Part shown: positions 5,054 to 5,874 of the stretch, piece by piece
Position numbering within the stretch: the stretch's first letter is position 1
How the letters are laid out: each line of letters opens with the position of its first letter
Source of the DNA: Spirochaetaceae bacterium
GTDB taxonomy: Bacteria > Spirochaetota > Spirochaetia > Treponematales > Breznakiellaceae
Assembly (NCBI GenBank): GCA_031258625.1
Contig: JAIRMO010000239.1
Span: 1-5,874 of the forward strand
DNA: 5,874 bases
Reading direction: 5' to 3'
Notes under the pieces: generated by a model
Databases searched by the model: none
Told to the model about the DNA's origin: nothing
What the model saw: the letters and a program-made list of their open reading frames with translations, nothing else
Position numbers and translations under genes: made by a program

Positions 5054-5158
5054 TTATTCACCCAGCTTGTTATATAATTCTTTGCCATACAAAGAATTAA
5101 GCCGTATTTCCATGCGGTACAATCCCATTGCGCCGCCAATAGACCCGCCAAGACACAT
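5054..5158 (-). CDS. Possible 34-codon small protein or gene remnant with a glycine-zipper stretch
   Basis: An ATG at 5158-5156 opens a 34-codon frame ending in TAA at 5054. The peptide starts MCLGGSIGGAMGLYRMEIRL and ends LYGKELYNKLGE. A small-residue GxxxG-like run (GGSIGGAMG) followed by a charged tail looks like the end of a membrane-associated protein rather than random translation. There is a vague likeness to the GGSxGxxxGM motif of DUF1294 proteins, too weak to name it. No Shine-Dalgarno sequence precedes the ATG, and an in-frame TAA lies eight codons upstream, so it may be a leftover 3' end of a lost gene. A 10-bp inverted repeat (TAATTCTTTG 5075-5084, CAAAGAATTA 5090-5099) falls inside it. 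It lies 26 bp after the lipoprotein stop, on the same strand. Confidence 0.3.
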   Translation of the reverse strand: MCLGGSIGGAMGLYRMEIRLNSLYGKELYNKLGE

Positions 5159-5179
5159 GATTATATGTGCCGGTTTTTA

Positions 5180-5195
5180 TGCCGTTAAAACGGCA
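5180..5195. repeat. Hairpin overlapping the lipoprotein stop codon
   Basis: TGCCGTT (5180-5186) and AACGGCA (5189-5195) form a perfect palindrome that contains the TAA stop (5187-5185) of the lipoprotein gene. It would fold as a 6-bp stem with a TTTA loop. On the minus strand it is followed by TAAAAACC rather than a T tract, so it is not a classic terminator. It may protect the 3' end of the mRNA or have no function. Confidence 0.35.
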
Positions 5196-5781
5196 ATACC
5201 TCTAAAATCTTATCCTGGGCAAGCCGTATCGCATCAATGATAGGAGGGGCTTCAAATGTCATATCGGTCTGCGCTATACCATCGCTGGTCGCATCCCATA
5301 CGGTTTTATTGCTAATCACATCCATCATCGCATAATGAACGGTAACTCTTGTGGTTGCCCAAACGTAAAAATCGCCATCCCGCTGAATAACATTGACAAG
5401 TTCGCCCTGTAGTATCTTATCCACCTCTAGACCAGTTCCTACCTCACGGAGAATATCGGCATTCGGTATCCCGCTGGTAACATAATTTTCCAGAAATTTG
5501 GCCCATTGTTCGGCGAGGCCTTTGTCATTCAAAATCTCGACAGCCTCAGAAGCACCGATTATTTGGAGCGCGGGATTTTTCCTATTAATTGCCTGAATTA
5601 TCTCACGGTTTATCTGTAAAGCCTCACTCGGCGCAAGCCGGGCATTTCGTAAAGGAAAAACAGCTATTTTTTTAACACTCTCGGCTGAGAAGTTAGGATC
5701 GATGTAAGAATCTATTGTCGCCCTTGAAGTAGCACAGCTGGAAAAAACCAGAGCAACGAAAGCCAAATGCCGAATCTTCAT
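5185..5781 (-). CDS. Probable lipoprotein with CsgG/LpoB-like layout
   Basis: This 198-residue protein starts with a short signal sequence, MKIRHLAFVALVFSSCATS. Cys16 is the likely lipidated residue; the lipobox VFSSC has an unusual Phe at -3 but fits the relaxed spirochaete pattern. After a linker (SYIDPNF) comes KKIAVFPLRNARL (37-49, first strand), a helix (52-67), IIGASEAVEIL (74-84), and then EVDKILQGELVNVIQRDGD followed by long strands ending in NKTVWDATSDG (158-168). This order of strand, helix, central Gx-strand and xVWxxxxDG resembles periplasmic lipoproteins of the CsgG/LpoB/GNA1162 kind, which assemble at the outer membrane or activate other envelope proteins. That likeness is inferred from layout, not from a search. 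GAGGAG (5795-5790), eight bases before the ATG, fixes the start. Base composition is visibly lower in GC than metA or the 4366-4794 gene. Confidence 0.75.
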   Translation of the reverse strand: MKIRHLAFVALVFSSCATSRATIDSYIDPNFSAESVKKIAVFPLRNARLAPSEALQINREIIQAINRKNPALQIIGASEAVEILNDKGLAEQWAKFLENYVTSGIPNADILREVGTGLEVDKILQGELVNVIQRDGDFYVWATTRVTVHYAMMDVISNKTVWDATSDGIAQTDMTFEAPPIIDAIRLAQDKILEVLPF

Positions 5782-5874
5782 GTGCGCCGCTCCTCAACAA
5801 CAATCAGCATCATCCGATATCTAGAATTCAATCATCATGAAGCCCTAACCCTTTCTGAACGAGACTGCCCTACG

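Noticed and set aside
4802..5240. Frames of 73 codons (minus) and 107 codons (plus) across the tRNA-Gly remnant
   Set aside because: The plus frame contains NGSRTRDIDLGKA, the usual false translation of an antisense tRNA; neither has a ribosome binding site or protein-like composition.
5780..5814. 11-codon minus-strand leader peptide (MMLIVVEERRT) whose stop overlaps the lipoprotein ATG
   Set aside because: No ribosome binding site precedes it, and the overlapping GAGGAG clearly serves the lipoprotein.
5835..5874. Open minus-strand frame entering from the right edge and ending in tandem TGA TGA
   Set aside because: Only about 12 codons are visible, too little to claim the 3' end of a gene.
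1..5874. CRISPR array, toxin-antitoxin pair or defence gene cluster
   Set aside because: No regularly spaced direct repeats and no gene with nuclease, toxin or restriction motifs were found in any part of the window.

Overview
The window looks like a piece of spirochaete chromosome, most likely a Treponema of the termite-gut type. This is inferred from the gene types (a DUF2259-type secreted protein, a relaxed lipobox, a SEC59/DGK1/VTE5-type lipid kinase, a MetA with the acetyl-transfer signature) and from a mid-to-high GC core. No rRNA gene or species marker is present, so the genus is an inference.

Left part (1-700): the 3' end of an IS200/IS605-type Y1 transposase that keeps its catalytic YxxxQ motif but has lost its 5' part. 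A perfect 9-bp hairpin follows. Then comes a gene-free stretch rich in inverted repeats, including a 101-bp MITE-like structure (10-bp perfect terminal inverted repeats around a 15-bp perfect palindrome).

Centre-left (701-1980), all on the minus strand: a tRNA-Met(CAT) gene with a near-consensus promoter and its own intrinsic terminator, a GC-rich leader full of inverted repeats, then metA (homoserine O-acyltransferase, predicted here to use acetyl-CoA).

Centre (1998-4794): four genes in two convergent pairs. A CTP-dependent lipid or polyprenol kinase-like membrane protein (+) faces an eight-helix membrane protein of unknown function (-). A secreted DUF2259-type protein (+) faces a small unknown cytoplasmic protein (-), and their stop codons overlap. 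The genes are tightly packed with no obvious shared pathway.

Right part (4795-5874): GC content drops visibly. A decayed 3' half of a tRNA-Gly(GCC) gene lies at 4982-5026 on the minus strand. A half-tRNA of this kind is the classic scar left at the far end of an element integrated into a tRNA gene, and its orientation places such an element to the right, running out of the window. To its right are a possible 34-codon reading frame and a probable lipoprotein with a CsgG/LpoB-like layout.

No CRISPR array, defence system or clearly new multi-gene system is visible. The best leads are the tRNA-Gly half with its inferred island, the MITE-like structure beside the broken transposase, the structured DNA between tRNA-Met and metA, and the acetyl-specific MetA signature.
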